A stretch of 64,000 nucleotides of DNA. It comes from Linyphia triangularis (lineage: Eukaryota > Arthropoda > Arachnida > Araneae > Linyphiidae). Location of the stretch: positions 45,833,069 to 45,897,068 of the forward strand of contig OZ021723.1 of NCBI GenBank assembly GCA_963978545.1, read 5' to 3'. The notes beneath the pieces were generated by a model, which worked only from the letters and a program-made list of their open reading frames with translations, did no database searches and was not told where the DNA came from. Of this stretch, positions 48,098-62,329 are shown one piece after another. Both the position numbers and the translations under genes were made by a program. How positions within the stretch are numbered: the stretch's first letter is position 1; the number at the start of each line of letters is the position of its first letter.

Positions 48098-51071
48098 CAG
48101 TGGCGGCTGGTGCAGGGGGCTAGGGGGGGCCTGGGCCCCCTCACTTTTTTGAACCTTAGCTCCACTTACATATATGCTTGCAAATATTGTTTTGTTATGG
48201 AATTTCTTTAAAATGTAAAACTTATTTAATATGTCATTAGACATTAACTATTGTGAAGGGACCAGAGAGCTCTTGCCACAAACTCGAAAAAATGTCAATC
48301 AATCACAACCATTACTACAAAAAACGACCCTTCTCTTCAAAAGATGCTAGTTTTCCTGGGGACAAAATAAAATGACCCCTTCTTCGGACCACCTTGAATT
48401 TGAAATTGCGACTTTCACGTGACATCCTGGTATTGCCATATCATGAATATCAAATTTTAAAAACACCCCTGCTAGCTCTTCTCCGGGGAGGGGAAAGGGG
48501 GGAGGGGGACTGCTCGGTAAAGGAATGGCAATTTTTTGCAGAGATGGCGATTGCATGTTGGTCCTCTAGTGTGACTATGCGAAAAAAGTGTCAACAATAA
48601 ATATTCATGGTAGGATTTTTTTCGCTATTTTTCGAAATGTTAGAGTAATATTTTCTTTGCAAATTGTTTTTGTTTAGATATTTACTTTTTTTCTCGAAAA
48701 ATTGTTGAGTATTTAAATGTCGTCCAAATGATCGGAAGTGGTGATTTGTCTTACCTCTCACACTAATATTTGACATCGTATTAAATTATTAACGTAACTC
48801 TCAATCCAATGCCATCAAAGGAAGAATTTCTATACAAAGAATAAAGAATGTCGTTTTTCTCTAAATAAGTGGCTTCACTAGAGCTAAACCATTTTATAAT
48901 GATGTGTTAAAGTTAGAAGATAAACATCACAGCTACAGAATTGTAAAAACTCCCCCCCCCCCTCCCCCAAATAATATGTTAAATGTAGGTAAGGCTAATC
49001 TAGTTACTATGTTACTATTACCAGAAAAATGTTCATGAACATTTAGTATAGAATCTGAGTCGTGAACCTGCACCTTTCAAAAAGCAAAATCATGCAATTT
49101 GAAATTGTCAAATAAAATTTGTGCATTCTTAAAATTGATGAAACAATGTTTATTCTTAATGCAGGTAGGATACAATTCTCAAAATAAATCCTGTATTAAA
49201 TAAAAAGATTAAAACTTTAAAGCGAGTTCCATATTTGCTTAACTTCTTTTCAAAATATCAAGAATCATGGTCAAACACATATTTTTAAGTATCTCTAATC
49301 CCAAACTCATTGACCAGAGGCAATACATTCAATTAACATGTGAAACGTTATCGAATCGAGTCCCATTGGATGCTCTGCAGGTTGGTTTCAAAGTATGTAG
49401 ACAACTCAAACTTGAGACGCATATGCAATGCAGTTTTTAAGTAATTCGTCATCTTCAAATCAAGTTTTTATGCATTTTTTTATGAATTTAATTTAAAACT
49501 CTTGAACTAGTCAACATAACAATACCTTTGACTGGTTGCAAATTTATAAATATTGCACATTCTAAGTTGATGGCATTTTCCATTAACTTAGAATGTGTTA
49601 GCCAAATTTACTTAGAATGTGTTAATTCTACTGTTAAATGTTAAGCCAAAATAATTTTGCATGAATTGATTCAAGAAATATTATTGACTGAAATATTAGA
49701 AGCAATTCCGATGTCTTTAAAATAATTTATTTAAATTATTTTAAAATATTATAAAATTATTTATTTCAGTATTTACTCTAAACTTACAAAAGGTGAAATT
49801 GTTGTTGTAAGCATTTTTTTTTTTTTTTATGATTCATGTAATATTTAATGAAAATTTTTCCTCTATGTTTTCTACAGAATTTTCAATCAAGGTTTTAAAT
49901 TTAGTTAGTTTATATCTTCTAACTTTAACTCTTTATTTTCTTTTTCTTAAAAACAGAATAGAAATTTGAGTGACATCTTTTTTCATACTTTCACTTATTT
50001 TTTTGTAATTAGTATTTTAATTTATTATTATGATTAAAAAGTATTGCTTAACTTTGGAAATCATCAAGCACTTTATGAATAGAGAGTTTTACGTTCCTGC
50101 AGTGTTGGTATCTAAACCGGCCACCTGTATTGTGTATAAAATGTTTTATACTGTTGAAAATAATAGTAACTTTTCTTATATTAAAAAGTTTTATCTTCAA
50201 GGCTATTTAACTTTTACACTTCGTCCGATTAACATGAATTCATTTTAATATGTTCTCTATTCTTAATTTAATAAAAATATTATTTATAATGTACTTTTCA
50301 TTATATGATTAGGAGTAATTAGTTATATTTAATGGGGGAGGGGAGAAAAAGGTAAACTTCAACTCTTTCTCTTTTTAAATTTTTTTTTTTTTCTTTTTTT
50401 TTTTTTTTTCTTTTTTATAAATCTTACAGTGAGTCCCGGTAATATCGTACTTATGGCGGTTCCTAATCACTAACCGATTGTTCATTGAGAAAGCGTGAAG
50501 CTCTTGGATGACTTCCTGGAAGACCAGTAGATCCTTAAAATAATCTCCATAAATAAAAAATTTAAACCCTTAAACGCATGGACGCCAACCGCATAAAAAA
50601 AGGTGCAAGGCGGCTAATGCTTCAAAACGGGAATTTTCCACAGTAAATGAGTATCGGATTTCTTACTGAACAATTTATAAATAGATATACCGTAATTTTA
50701 TGTTTAATTGAATAATTTGAAGCCAATACTTTACTTTTTTCCCTATGAATTCTTCACTTCATTTTTAATTTTCAAAAGCAAAAGGTGCAATTGCATGTAT
50801 TTTACCTTTTCTGGCATCTTCCATTTCCTAACGAAACGTCACGTCGTTTTTGCTATAATAATACCTTTTATTGAAATATTTATACTTTATTAGATATCAG
50901 TATACTTATTAACTGTTTAATAATCTTGTAGTTTTGCTTGCGTATATGTTTAAGTAACATTTACAAAATTACATGAAATTCATGTATTTTGATATTTGCA
51001 TGTTTTTTCCCAAATGAAATGTAATTATTTATTTGGGCCCCCTCACTTTTAATACCCACGAGCCGCCACTG
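48098..51071. mobile_element. Inner hAT element inserted in the Tc1 transposase
   Basis: The ends CAGTGGCGGCTGGTGCAGG and (complement) CAGTGGCGGCTCGTGGG, followed inward by GGGCCCCCTCACTTTT on both sides, are flanked by an exact 8-bp duplication GGTGGCCC (48090-48097 and 51072-51079). About 3 kb, with no recognisable transposase. It includes a C run near 48953, a small hairpin near 49560-49600 (ATTCTAAGTT/AACTTAGAAT) and T-rich tracts near 50380-50415. Confidence 0.92.
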
Positions 51072-51079
51072 GGTGGCCC

Positions 51080-51326
51080 TGAATGGAAATTTCAGCAGGG
51101 CAACTCTTCTATTCACACCGCGGACCATACAAAAGCCTGGTTTCAGTCTAAAAATATACAAGTTCTTGACTGGCCGGCATATAGCCCAGATCTTAATCCC
51201 ATCGAGAACCTTTGGGAAATCCTAACACGCAAAGTTTACAGAAATTGTAAACAATGTAGTTGTGTAAATGAACTCAAACAGAGGCTGCATGGTACGAACT
51301 TCAACCAGAAACTATGCAAGACTTAA
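51080..51326 (+). pseudogene. Tc1/Tc3-like transposase, C-terminal third
   Basis: It resumes in frame after the hAT insertion: EWKFQQGNSSIHTADHTKAW, then VLDWPAYSPDLNPIENLW. The final catalytic Glu (PIEN) is kept, but the second catalytic Asp expected in QQDN is Gly here (QQGN), so the DDE triad is broken. Confidence 0.9.
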
Positions 51327-52745
51327 CTTTTGTCTATAGAAACTCGTATTTATGAGTTAATAAATAAAAATGGAAGTATAACTAGATATTAAAACCTGTT
51401 ACTTTTAATTTATTTCGATGTTTGTCTATACTTTTGCAACAATGCTAAATTGTATTTTGCTATATCTTCTAACTATTTATACTATGTGCAAGATTTGTTT
51501 TTGTCATTAATATAGTTTAATATCTGTAATACATCACACTAAGGCAGTGTTAAAATAATTCATTAAATACATTTTGATTTTTACGTGATTTTGTTCATTG
51601 TCTAAACTTTTGCGTCGGGGTGTATGTCCCTTTTTACGTGTAAGTGTAACTGCCATTGCATTTGCATAGGACCATACGGCCACGCTTATCGAAGAAAAAT
51701 GCACAAAAATTTAATTATAAAATTAATTTTGTGTGGTTCTCTTATCCGTTTTAGATAGTTTTTTAATAATTAACTTTCTTTTACTCTCAACTTCATCTTG
51801 AATTTTATTTTGGATGTGTATTTTGACAAATATTGAAAATATTTGTGAATGATACTATAAATAGTTTTTATATAATGAAATACAAAATTCTATGCAATAA
51901 AAATTTCTCTAACATATTCTATGCAAAATGTAAATGAAATATAGCCAAATCGAATATTTAGAACTAGTTGTTAATAATGAAAAATCTTAACTTAAATCTG
52001 ACGTACAAAGTTTGTGTAGATGTTACAATATCACTAGGCCTGTAGTTTCTAAAGGCGGCCCATGTCTAATATAATGCCACACACGAAAACGGATGATGCT
52101 AATACATTTAGCATGTAAATGAGCGTGAATTGAAGGGTAAGAGTAAAATCGAATGTTTAAAAATAAGGGGTCATTCTAAGCAAGTTACTTCTTTTTTAAT
52201 GTCATAATTTAAAACGGTTTTGTTTGAAATTGCTTTGAAAACCAGGTTTTGCTTTTATAATTGAAATATTAGCCAGAAATGTATTCAATATCAAATAGTT
52301 AAAAAAGACTTATGTTTATAAACTAAGTATTTTTATTATTTGTCGATATTTCTTATGCTCCGCAGTTAATTGACATTTTAATTTTGAAGAAATGCATTCA
52401 TATATAATGCTATTATTTGTTAATTGAGATTTGGTCAGCCTTTAATAATTAAAATTATAAAGAAGGTAATTGCCTTGTAAAATTATTATTTAAAAAAAAA
52501 AAGTTGAGTAAAATCCTAAAAAATCTAAAAAATAAAAATTATAGTAATTTTTCATTGTAATAACATGCAGATATAAAAAGTCAAAATAAAAGAAAACTGT
52601 TTCTGTTCTTTCGTTTTACGAAAGTTTGTCTGCAATTAAAGTAACTCCACATATTTTAATACAGTTCTATAACTGTATTAAAATGACGATTATATTCACA
52701 AATCTTTTTTTTGGAAGCAATGATTCCTTCAATCTGCTATAATAC

Positions 52746-52819
52746 AACTCAATTAGGCAGTGTGTGCAACCATCAGAATGTCCTACGTTCTGTAACGATC
52801 GAAATTGCCTAATTGAGTT
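52746..52819. repeat. 14-bp inverted repeat with 46-bp loop
   Basis: AACTCAATTAGGCA (52746-52759) and its complement (52806-52819) lie in the outer hAT. Possibly a tiny MITE; no duplication was identified. Confidence 0.45.
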
Positions 52820-53727
52820 TGTTCCACCTTATTTTTATTCATAACTATAAGTACATTAGTTTACACTATTAAACAACGTTATTCTAAAACGGAAAAAAGG
52901 AAACCTTTTACATTAACTGAGGGGTTTTTTAAGAATAATAACTAAAATGATTCCTAATATTTTTTCGTAACTCTATTTCGCATTCGTTTCTTCAAAAGCA
53001 AAACATATTTATTCTTAATTAATTGTGGTTTTAAAAATTATGTATTCTTATACTTGTATATATCTATATACACCTTATTTTTAGGAGTCGATTCCTCTTT
53101 CATCAGTGGGTCTAAATATTGTTTTGAGAACCCCCCCCCCCCCACGAGAAAAGAGGAAAGAATATTTGACCCACACTTCCGAAAGTGACTCACTGTAACT
53201 TCTGAAATGAGCGTGTTTTTAAGTCGTAAATCGCAATGACTTGAGTCGTAACAAGTACACTTAGCACGTGTGTTCCCACCAAGAGCGAGACACAAGACAT
53301 CCACGTTGGAAGGTGGGAAGGTTGAATTGGAGATTGGGGGTGGAAAGGGGACATTGCTCGCACCCCTTCTGCTTTTTGGAATCAAGAGGGGGGAAGCTGC
53401 AGTGTCACGAGAGCTACAAAAATCACACAGCTAATTAACAGAGGGAAATTTTTTGGCTGGACTTGACTTTCGAAGATAGTGGAAGATGGGGAGAGAAAAG
53501 AAAAGAAGGGGGGGGGGGGAAGAGAAAAACGTCCGAGTGGGGAGGCTTTAATGACGATTTAGCTCTGGTTCTCTTAAAATTTATGACTGTCACCCTTAAG
53601 TGCTTTTCTTTTTCCCACCCCCTTCTCAAAAGGGTGAAGGGGAAGGGGGAAGAGGGAGGAATCGAGGGGCGCCATAATTTTTTTGGCACAGGTGCAAAAC
53701 TTAACTTGAACCGCCCCTGATCACTTA

Positions 53728-54138
53728 CATAATCCAATTCATTTATTTGAATTCTATAGTAAGTCCACAGTGATTCCACTTGCTCAAACCCACTGTTCCA
53801 ATCCAATATATATCACTTTGGTAACAAATTCGGAAAAGTGGCGGAAACCTTGTTGACGTGATATCAAAATGTGGTTGGGTGTCGAAATAATGTGACTTGT
53901 AACAAATGTATTTATAACAGTCAATAGAGGACAACTTTATCCATAGGGGTTTCTTTTTAACTGACTGTACACCTTATTCTATCCCAGAAGGCTTTTCAAA
54001 AAGGTTGTTTTCAGAGGAACTGCTCACTCGAGAAAAAAAAGCGACACGCAGCTGTATTGCGATCTTGCGATCTAAGTCGATCTGTAAAAAGGTGCTATCC
54101 AGTCTTATGGCGTCTTTGTTGTAAATAAGGACGTTAAC
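53728..54138. other. Spacer between two hAT elements
   Basis: About 410 bp without a recognised gene; it separates the 3' duplicate of one hAT from the 5' duplicate of the next. Confidence 0.5.
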
Positions 54139-54419
54139 TTCTAGTACAGCGATTCTCAACCTGTGGGGCGTGCCCCCCTAGGGGCGCGCGATCATACTAG
54201 AGGGGAGGCGCGAGAACATCCAAGAGAAAATATTTTAAAAAATTGATTAACTGACTGAAAGGAAAGCACACATACACGTAGAAAATAAAATACATTTCGA
54301 CATATTTAACAAATAAAGTAAAACAACTTACTAAATCAAAACTTATTTAATCAAAACATACTAAATTAAAAACAAATTTAATAATTATTAGTGAATTCCT
54401 TGGGCCTGTCTTGCAGAAC

Positions 54420-55847
<1,428 letters not shown>

Positions 55848-55849
55848 TA

Positions 55850-58800
55850 GTCCTGGGAATAGAGACTGAAAAAGGGGTCTTGCCTTGCAAAAGGTTATGT
55901 AGTTCTGATTTTTTAATATGTTATAAAGGTCGGTCCCGTGGTTTATAAACCAAGTTTTCGACCTCCTAACTCTTGTGCGTTCTCCGTGGTGCACCAAAAA
56001 CTGAACCGTTTTTCAGTTTATACGTCATAACTCTTTGCCAATACATCTTAGAAACAAACATTATATACAAAAGTTGTAGAATATTAAATTTTCTACAACT
56101 TTTGTATACAAAGTTTTTTTGTAGACCTATTATGCAAATAGTTATGTTGCATCAAAGTCAAAACTTTTTCGTAAAAATGCTACTTTTTTAAGATTTGTGT
56201 TAAGTTTTTTTATTATATCTTCATAATGGTAAGTTTTAGAGAAAAAGTTTGTGAATAAAAGTTGTAGAGCAATAAATTTTCTACAAGTTTTCTATATAAA
56301 CTTATTTTCTAGGACTAATAACAAAGGAGTTACTCTGATTTGTGTATTTTCCGTGGTGCACCACAAACAAATACGTTTTTCAGTTTATAGATCATAACTC
56401 TTTCTCAATGCATTTTAAAAACAAACATTAAGTTTAAAAGTTGTAGAATATTAAATTTTCTACAACTTTTGTGAACAATTTGCTTTTGTAAAGCTATTAT
56501 GTAAAGAGTTACGTAGCATCAAAGTAAACATTTTTTCGTAAAAATGCTGCTTTTTTAAGTTTTTTGCCGAGTTTTTCAATTATATCTTCATAACAATAAG
56601 TCGTAGAGAAAAATATATTATACAAAAGTTGTAGATCTATAAATTTGCTATAAGTTTTATACAAAAAAGTTACTATCTAGGTTTAATAACTAAGGAGCTA
56701 CTCTGCTTTGAAGGTTTACGAGATGATAACCTATAATATTTTATGTATAGGTAGGGGTTTAAAAATAGCTTTTTACTGCATAGACTGACAATTTTAATAA
56801 AAAAAATAGAACAATATATATATAATACTAATGATAATGTAAAATAAAAAGTGGAAATATATTAAATAATGTATATATCTATAGATAATAATAATAATAT
56901 AAAATTTACCATTTTGCCGTGATGCACCAAAAATTTCTGCATTCGGAAATAAAAATGAGAAATAGACTGCATTCAACTGGCTGATTCTAAACTACGTGGG
57001 GTACAGATCTTTTGAGATAGAATAGAAAAATCACAAGTCGGGTGGCATTAGTGACATGTAAAGGAATTCTTTTGAGGACTCAGTTTCCGCGAAAACACCA
57101 TATACTGTTGATTGAGATTTGCCACTGCCGAATTCAGGGTAGAAGATTAGAAGAACCGAAAAACCATTCTCAACCCTCCCCACCACTAACCATCTCGACA
57201 GAATATCAACCACTCAGTGTAATTACTTAATATTGGAATACATGCGTTGTAATGTTGGCTGCTTCATCATGTCCAATATTACAGGAATTTGCAAAGATCT
57301 TCCTAGATCCTAATGCCAGATGTGTTTCAAGCATCACCGAAGCAGTATCAAGCATTCTTGTTGCTCTCTTTGGTGGTCACAGGGCAACAACTTGAAATGC
57401 TTTGCGTTATAAGCAATTTTCCAAATCAACAACTGGGAGCAAGTTAAATCTGTCAAAGCTACCTCCGACCTAAGAAGCTGCTACGCACCATGTCTTTCGC
57501 ACATACTATCAAGTAAAGACATGGATGGGCCAATTGAAAAATCCTCTGGTCTGTGGGTGGAAGATGGACAGTAAAGGACTTATTCCTATTACAACCACCA
57601 GGGATTCAGCTCCTCAATCAATTCTGACCTACATTTTCTGCCAGCGCAACATAGGATGCACTAAGACCTGCGGTTGTAGAAAGGCCGGTCTCAAGTGCTC
57701 CATAATATGTAAAAACTGTCATGGACAAACCTGTGACAATACAGCGAACATCATAATTGATGACAACGATGAAGACGACCCAACAGAACTCTTAATTCAA
57801 GAAGTAGCGGAGGAACTAGCCGAGCCTTCATGGCTAAACGAAACTAAATTTAAGAATTTATAAGTTTTCTAAATTGTAAGTTTTATTGATATTACTATTT
57901 ATTATATATATATATACATTTTTATAATATTATAATTTTTGATTTATAATACTATTATTTTAATACCTATATCGTTTTATTTTTTATTAAACTTGTCAGG
58001 CTTTGCAGTAAAAAACTGTTTTTAATATTAGATCTTACCAAGTAGATATTTTGTTATTAGTCCTATAAAATAACTTTGTATATAAAACGTAGCAAATTTA
58101 GGGTTCTACAATTTTTATGATATACTTTTATGGATATCATCTAAAAACTAGACAAGAATCTTAAAATGGTATTTTTACGAAAGAGTTTTTGCTTTGATGC
58201 TTTTCATACAATTTGTTTTTCATACAATAGTTCTACAAAATAAATTTTGCACATACATTAGTGGTAGAAAATTTAATACTCTACAACCTAAAATATAATT
58301 TTTTCCCCTATAAAATGCAGTGGAAAAAGGATATGATCGGTATACTGAAAAAAATTCAAAATTTCAGAATTCAGAAGGTTTTTGGTGCACCATGGCGAAA
58401 ATGGTAAATTGATATTGCCGTTATTGTATGTAGATATTTACATTATTTAATATATTTCCACTTTTTATTTTACATTATCATTAGTATTATGTAAATATTG
58501 TTTTATTTTTTTATTAAAATTGTCAGACTATGCAGTAAGAAGCTTTTTTTAAACCCCTACCCATATTATAGGTTATCATCTGGTAAACCTTCAAAGAAGA
58601 GTAGATCCTTAGTTATTAGTCCTAGATAGTAACTTTTTGTATAAAACTTAGAGCAAATTTATAGATCTACATTTTTTGTTTAATATATTTTTCCCTACGA
58701 CTTATTCTTATGAAGATATAATTGAACAACTCGGCAAAAAACTTAAAAAAGCAGCATTTTTACGAAAAAGTGTTTACTTTGATGCTACGTAACTCTTTAC

Positions 58801-59441
58801 ATAATAGCTTTACAAAAGCAAATTGTTCACAAAAGTTGTAGAAAATTTAATATTCTACAACTTTTAAACTTAATGTTTGCTTTTAAAATGCATTGAGAAA
58901 GAGTTATGATCTATAAACTGAAAAACGTATTTGTTTGTGGTGCACCACGGAAAATACACAAATCAGAGTAACTCCTTTGTTATTAGTCCTAGAAAATAAG
59001 TTTATATAGAAAACTTGTAGGAAATTTATTGTTCTACAACTTTTATTCACAAACTTTTTCTCTAAAACTTACCGTTATGAAGATATAATAAAAAAACTTG
59101 ACACAAATCTTAAAAAAATAGCATTTTTACGAAAAAGTTTTGACTTTGATGCGACATAACTATTTACATAATAGGTCTACAAAAAAACTTAGTATTCAAA
59201 AGTTGTAGATAATTTAATATTCTACATTTTTTGAATATAATGTGTGTTTCCAAGATGCATTGGCAAAGAGCTATGACGTATAAACTGAAAAACGGTTTAG
59301 TTTTTGGTGCACCACGGAGAACGCACAAGGGTTAGGAGGTCGAAAACTTGGTTTATAAACCACGAGACCAACCTTTATAACATATTAAAAAATCAGAACT
59401 ACATAACCTTTTGCAAGGCAAAATGTCTCTATTCCCTGGAC
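55850..59441. mobile_element. 3.6-kb long-inverted-repeat element with repeat arrays and gene cargo
   Basis: It is inserted in the hAT transposase with TA on both sides (55848-55849 and 59442-59443). The ends are GTCCTGGGAATAGAGAC and (complement) GTCCAGGGAATAGAGAC. The inverted arms are about 1.1 kb (55850-56950 and 58365-59441) and share CGTGGTGCACCA, AGTTGTAGA and TTTTTCGTAAAAATGCT many times. Each arm is built of ~375-bp units, each with a GTGGTGCACCA core, and a further partial unit lies at about 57995-58390. Between the arms sits a plus-strand copy of the cysteine-tail gene family (57240-57863). No transposase of its own is recognised. Confidence 0.85.
57240..57863 (+). pseudogene. Cysteine-tail gene family copy carried between the inverted arms
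   Basis: One frame reads ILQEFAKIFLDPNARCVSSI, then LFGGHR, a TGA, NALRYKQF, LPPT, a TAA and TYYQVKTWMGQLKNP (Met 57525). Next come GWKMDSKGLIPITT and the tail GCTKTCGCRKAGLKCSIICK, NCHGQTCDN, ending in an acidic stretch and TAA at 57861-57863. The Cys spacing resembles CXC (tesmin/TSO1) motifs. The tail is intact for 112 residues, but the upstream part has two stops and lacks the GCDTTSA half. It is the same family as 5200-6225. Function is unknown; presence inside a mobile element suggests cargo or a former element gene. Confidence 0.65.
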
Positions 59442-59445
59442 TATT

Positions 59446-59744
59446 TTATCTGATTTTAATTTTAATTCAAAGAATTTTCTGGGTTTGTTGACCTACTCAC
59501 TATGAAGCGTTTCCAAATGTCGTTTGAGTTTATTAGGTTTCATGCTGTCTGCGGCCAATATTTTTGAGCAAATGATACACAAGTGTCTTTCTTCTTCATT
59601 TACTCCAGTACTGGTAAACCCAAAATTTAAGTATTCTTGAGAATATTTTCTTGATTTTATTTTCGGAACCACGTTCGTCTGTGTACTTGTTGATGCTTGA
59701 CTATTGTCTAATGCTCGCTTACTTCCAACAAAACATTTATCCAT
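59446..59744 (-). pseudogene. hAT transposase, N-terminal BED zinc finger
   Basis: From Met 59744 the frame reads YLNFGFTS, then CIICSKILAADSMKPNKLKRHLETLH. The C-X2-C and H-X4-H ligands form a BED finger that binds element ends. A stop follows at 59493-59495; the same frame continues as VNKPRKFFELKLK up to the insertion at 59441. Confidence 0.85.
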
Positions 59745-60182
59745 GAGTCTGCATAAATCTGCTCCCGTGAATATTTAATATGAGGAATTGCAATTAACAC
59801 GAAAACATATATAACATACACATTCACGATAGATTCGATAGCGATAAAAGGATCGACTAGAATGAGACTGGCTGGAATTGAAACTTGTGTTATCGAACAT
59901 TTTCCTTCTTCCTATGAGAAAACATTTGCTCTGCGTATGCTCGAGACGGCATCGGTCGTGTTCACCGCCCGCTTGGAAAAATGCTAGTTGTGGATTTTCG
60001 CCAACATTGGCTCGCTTTTACTCTTGTTTTGGCAGTTAGTTAAAAATAATTAAAAAACAGAATCCAAAATACTCAATATACATTATTGTTGTATACATTT
60101 TATTGTAAACGGGGGCGCAATTTAAATTAGGATTGAAAACTGGGCCGCGAATGCTGAAAGGTTGAGAAACGCTGTTCTAGTA

Positions 60183-61857
60183 TATGAATAAATTCATATT
60201 TTAAGTTTCAAATGACCACGTCTGTTTTCGCTACCCACTCATTAAACCTACAACGAAAACCTGTGAGTACAATATATCTCTAGGCTCGTGTTAGGGTTAA
60301 AGATGTCCCCCAACCGCGTGGCAATTGGCTACAAAATGGCTCCCAAGCGAGTAGCAGTGTTATAGACTTAAAAAACTTGGTGATTGATTTTGCCACCATA
60401 TTTTGCTGCCGATGAAATTAGCTCTTTAATAATAGCATATTCAATATCTCTAAGTATGGCATTAATGGTGTAAAATTTCAATATCAGAAAACCGAAGCTA
60501 TTTTCTTAGAACATTTTAATTATTTCGAAGAAAAGAGTCTCTCAAAAGTAAAAGCATACTCAATAACTCTCCATTACGGTTATGCGGTGAAAGTTTTACT
60601 GAAAAAAAGCGCTTATGTATAAAGTAAATTTACAGATTTTTATCGGACTAAGTGATACGTCTTATCTTGCACAGGAAAATCAAGAGCATTTGAAGTAACA
60701 AAGGAAAAAGCTGGAGTCGGGATTGTTGGTTCTGCTTATTGTTGCCAACCAAAGCGAGTATCTCAACAGAACTTTTCCCACTTTCATTTTTTTGTATTTT
60801 ATAATTGTTTCAGATCCAACAATATTTCTTGCTTTATCACTCCGATGTTATAAGCTCGAAACCATTATTTAAATCTAAAAGTGTTGAGATTTTCAACTAG
60901 CTAACCAAAGAAATACCGTGATTGAAATCAAACTTATTTACAAAATTTCAGACTTCTCTGTTGTTAAATAGTATTTAATTATAGTTCACAAACAAATAAC
61001 CTGTACTTGTATCAATAGACTTTCACTAAACATAGAGGAGTCATCGCAGCGCCTGTCATCGTTTACAAAAAACTGACACAAATCTATTATAATGATACTA
61101 ATACAGTAGCATAAAACATGCTGTATATAAAATAAATTATAGAAGTTGCTTTTAAATATATTTTGATTTCTATCTCATTATAATCGTTATTTTATGACAA
61201 TATTTCACTACTTATGAAAAAGAAAACACGTGTTTCAATCGAAACTGCGTTGTAAGTGCATAGAGTAATATCTAGGTTTGAATTATCTAATGGAACTTAT
61301 CCCAAAACCTGCAAAGATCCGACCCTTACATTTAAAGAATAAATATCAAATCCATTCAAAGGCATACAGAAAAGAAAAGTTTCTGTACGTAAGTTAGAAA
61401 TTGTGGGCAAACAAACATATTTTTTTAATAAAAATAACGTTTATCTTAAAAACTGCCCAAAAGACAAACAAACAAAACTATTTACACACTAAAAAATCAT
61501 GATAAAATTTGTAATTTGTTAAGTAATAATACATAATTAATAATAATATGCAGACTGTAAGTCCCTTACTTGAGAGTATGTGTTGAACCATGACCATTGT
61601 AATTTTTAAGGGGTTGTCTTGTTTATTCTATGGAGTCTTAGAATTTGTGTGGTTTAAATTAATTTGAATAAAGCAACTCTAATTTATTATTTACAGGCAT
61701 TTTTTATAGTGCTGTAAAATCTCTTATTAAGTACCAATATAAAATTTGTGCATTGACATATGAAAGTTGAAAGATTATAAAGATTATTTTCGTTTACATT
61801 TCATGATTTTCTTAAATAAAGTAATGAATGTACTAGAGTTCATTTAAATGGATAAAT

Positions 61858-61944
<87 letters not shown>

Positions 61945-62329
61945 ATTCTCCATCAAACAGTTAAACTTAGCGTATCTGGCAGTGCTAATTGTATATTTTG
62001 CAAGAAGCTATTTTCGACGCTGTTTATGTTTATTCTTGATATGCAGAATATTTAAGTATTAGTTATGAATATATGTCTATTTACCAACAGATTGCAGTAA
62101 CTTTCTCAGCATACTGTATGAAAATATGAAGCAATTAATAGGCAATAAAGTGGTCATAGAAAATATAGTACTTATTAAGAGATAGAAAAATATTTTCAGG
62201 GAGACGGAGGAAGCGAACATCAACGTTACACTACTGCATCTAGAAGATATTGTTTCCTGTCGGAAAACAAAACTCGTTCAGTAATCAATTGAAAACATTC
62301 AATCTTAAATTATTTTTTTAACTGCTCCC
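60183..62329. other. AT-rich region without recognised genes
   Basis: Only a (TA)n microsatellite (61858-61941) is clear. No coding region is supported. Confidence 0.5.
61858..61941. repeat. (TA)n microsatellite
   Basis: Pure TA array of about 84 bp. Confidence 0.97.

Larger units (their letters stand above)
47117..51622 (+). mobile_element. Tc1-like transposon, itself split by a hAT element
   Basis: Perfect terminal inverted repeats starting CACCCCGACGCAAAAG are flanked by TA (47115-47116 and 51623-51624). Without the inner hAT the element is 1524 bp, the usual Tc1 length. It carries one transposase pseudogene on the plus strand. Confidence 0.95.
46899..53719. mobile_element. Outer hAT element of a three-level nest
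   Basis: The left end CAGGGGCGGCTTAAGG and the right end (complement) CAGGGGCGGTTCAAG are flanked by an exact 8-bp duplication ATCACTTA (46891-46898 and 53720-53727). A Tc1 element (47117-51622) sits inside. Leaving out the Tc1 and one TA, the element is about 2.3 kb. No transposase is recognisable in its own sequence, so it is non-autonomous or decayed. Confidence 0.85.

Noticed and set aside
50540..50600. PiggyBac-like end (AAACCCTTAAACGC)
   Set aside because: No TTAA duplication or partner end was found.
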